Position numbers and translations under genes: made by a program. Below, piece by piece: positions 62,995 to 64,000 of a stretch of DNA of 64,000 bases (position 1 is its first letter; each line of letters opens with the position of its first letter). Origin of the DNA: Roseibium aquae (lineage in GTDB: Bacteria > Pseudomonadota > Alphaproteobacteria > Rhizobiales > Stappiaceae); NCBI RefSeq assembly GCF_008711285.1, contig NZ_VXDC01000012.1:50558-114557 (forward strand), written 5' to 3'. Below the pieces are notes generated by a model. The model was given only the letters and a program-made list of their open reading frames with translations, searched no databases and was not told where the DNA came from.

Positions 62995-63112
62995 CGGAAG
63001 TACGGTAGGGATGCACAAGAGAAAAGAAATGTGTTTGGCCAAGGAAAAGGATTTGAACGTTTAATTCTATTTCTTGCTTCAATCTGGCCAAAAACACATG
63101 GGGGAAACACAG

Positions 63113-63931
63113 ATGCGGCGCGGAAAGATCTTGCATTCCAGAGCCTTGGGCTTTTTGTGCTGCCTTGCCCTGTTTGGAGGGTTCACTCCGCTTGCGTCAG
63201 ACCGGGCCGAGGCGGATCAGGCAAAACGGCAGATCTCCATGGCCGTCTTTTCCTTTCCGCCCTCGGTCGATATTGTGCAGGGCAAGATCAAGGGATTTCT
63301 GCCCGACCACATGTCTGCCGTCGCAACCGAGGCCGGATACGGCATCTCCTTTACCCCCCTTCCCATCCGGCGCTATGTCCACGTTGTCGCGGACGGAAAA
63401 CACGACCTCCTTTGGGGCGCGAAAAGCTATCCGGAGTTTCAAGGCAAGGTGAACGTCAGTCCCCAGCCGATCGAAGTGCTCCCCTTGAACGTGTATGGTT
63501 TGCACAACGTGCCAGAAATCCGGCGCCAGGAGGATTTCGCAGGCAAGTCCCTGGTTCTCATCACGGGATATGACTATGGAGGGCTTGCGGGATATTTGAG
63601 GAGCGAGGAAAGCAATGCTCAGGTCTATGATATCCCCGATCACGGGGCGGCCATCAAATTCCTGCTTGCCGGCCGCGCCGACTATCTGCTGAACTACGGT
63701 CCCGCCTTTCAAATCAATTCGAAGGGCATCGAGGGCGTGTCGGCTATTCAGCATGCCACCTACCGGAACACACCAATGTTTTTGATCACCTCCAAGATCA
63801 AAGATCCCGGCGGACAGTTGCTTGCTGATCTTTGGGAGGCGCACAAGCGGGTCATCTCAAGACCGGATTACCGGGATAACGTACAAAATTTTTCGCACAT
63901 TTTCAGGTTGGTACGGTTCCCTTTATTCTGA
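63113..63931 (+). CDS. Periplasmic solute-binding-like protein, orphan (second)
   Basis: The ATG at 63113 has GGGGGA upstream and gives 272 residues. Residues 1-34 are a long signal peptide (RRGKILHSR, hydrophobic core, cut after DRAEA). The mature part has the type 2 periplasmic-binding fold: SMAVFSFPPS, GFLPDHMSAVATEAGYGISF, FAGKSLVLITGYDYGG and AIKFLLAGRADYLLNYG. It is only distantly similar to the protein at 59800-60597. No permease is adjacent. The gene directly downstream begins 16 bases later and may be its functional partner. Confidence 0.78.
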   Translation: MRRGKILHSRALGFLCCLALFGGFTPLASDRAEADQAKRQISMAVFSFPPSVDIVQGKIKGFLPDHMSAVATEAGYGISFTPLPIRRYVHVVADGKHDLLWGAKSYPEFQGKVNVSPQPIEVLPLNVYGLHNVPEIRRQEDFAGKSLVLITGYDYGGLAGYLRSEESNAQVYDIPDHGAAIKFLLAGRADYLLNYGPAFQINSKGIEGVSAIQHATYRNTPMFLITSKIKDPGGQLLADLWEAHKRVISRPDYRDNVQNFSHIFRLVRFPLF

Positions 63932-63947
63932 TTGAAGGGAGCATGGC

Positions 63948-64000
63948 ATGACTGATGACGACGACGGCAAAGAGATGAGCAACGTGATCCGGATCGATGA
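63948..64000 (+). CDS. Start of a gene cut by the window edge
   Basis: The ATG at 63948 has GGGAG upstream and opens MTDDDDGKEMSNVIRID before the window ends. The acidic N-terminus has no signal peptide. The product cannot be named; its position suggests co-transcription with the preceding binding-protein gene. Confidence 0.5.
   Translation, partial: MTDDDDGKEMSNVIRID

Overview
The window is a 64-kb piece of an alphaproteobacterial chromosome, GC-rich at roughly 60 percent by eye. The lineage call rests on gene order: lpxB-lpxI-lpxA-fabZ-lpxD-bamA-rseP-dxr-cdsA-uppS-frr-pyrH-tsf-rpsB, then dnaE, lolCD, proS, a DUF1467 protein, methylmalonyl-CoA epimerase, RNase J and biotin ligase leading into a complete nuoA-N operon. 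LpxI in place of LpxH, the short proline-tRNA ligase, RNase J and a long two-domain NuoE fit the same group. The order cannot be fixed from the sequence alone.

Layout. 1-1.4 kb: the 3' end of citrate synthase (+) and a Dabb protein. 1.6-16.3 kb (all -): lipid A synthesis, outer-membrane assembly, site-2 protease, MEP isoprenoid synthesis, CDP-diacylglycerol and undecaprenyl-PP synthesis, ribosome recycling, UMP kinase, EF-Ts and S2. 16.4-24 kb (-): dnaE, a short intergenic membrane microprotein with an SOS-like operator, lolD, lolC and proS. 24.2-24.4 kb: an orphan small-RNA locus with its own promoter and terminator. 24.6-44.2 kb (-): DUF1467, mce, rnj, birA and the 14 complex I genes, with two non-standard insertions: an FkbM-type methyltransferase between nuoD and nuoE, and a 78-residue membrane protein between nuoH and nuoI. 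44.6-45.4 kb: two identical tRNA-Asp genes and tRNA-Val, with a G-rich pentanucleotide repeat between them. 45.6-52.7 kb (-): HU, Lon, ClpX, ClpP and trigger factor, a proteostasis block divided by terminators. 53-55.5 kb: an unrecognised 424-residue gene, a 1-kb protein-free spacer with a candidate small RNA and strong inverted repeats, and tRNA-Leu. 55.7-64 kb: NAD(P)HX repair enzyme (-), glnB-glnA behind a sigma-54-type promoter (+), an orphan periplasmic binding protein, thiE (-), tyrS (+), a second orphan binding protein and the first codons of another gene.

Most of the window is housekeeping. The least explained signals are the 32-codon peptide at 20235-20333, which resembles the SOS-induced division inhibitor SidA in size, membrane character and promoter layout; the RNA locus at 24.2-24.4 kb; the two extra genes in the complex I operon; and the spacer at 54.5-55.5 kb. 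Start codons were moved downstream of the longest reading frame where a ribosome-binding site, a signal peptide or a neighbouring stop codon supported it.
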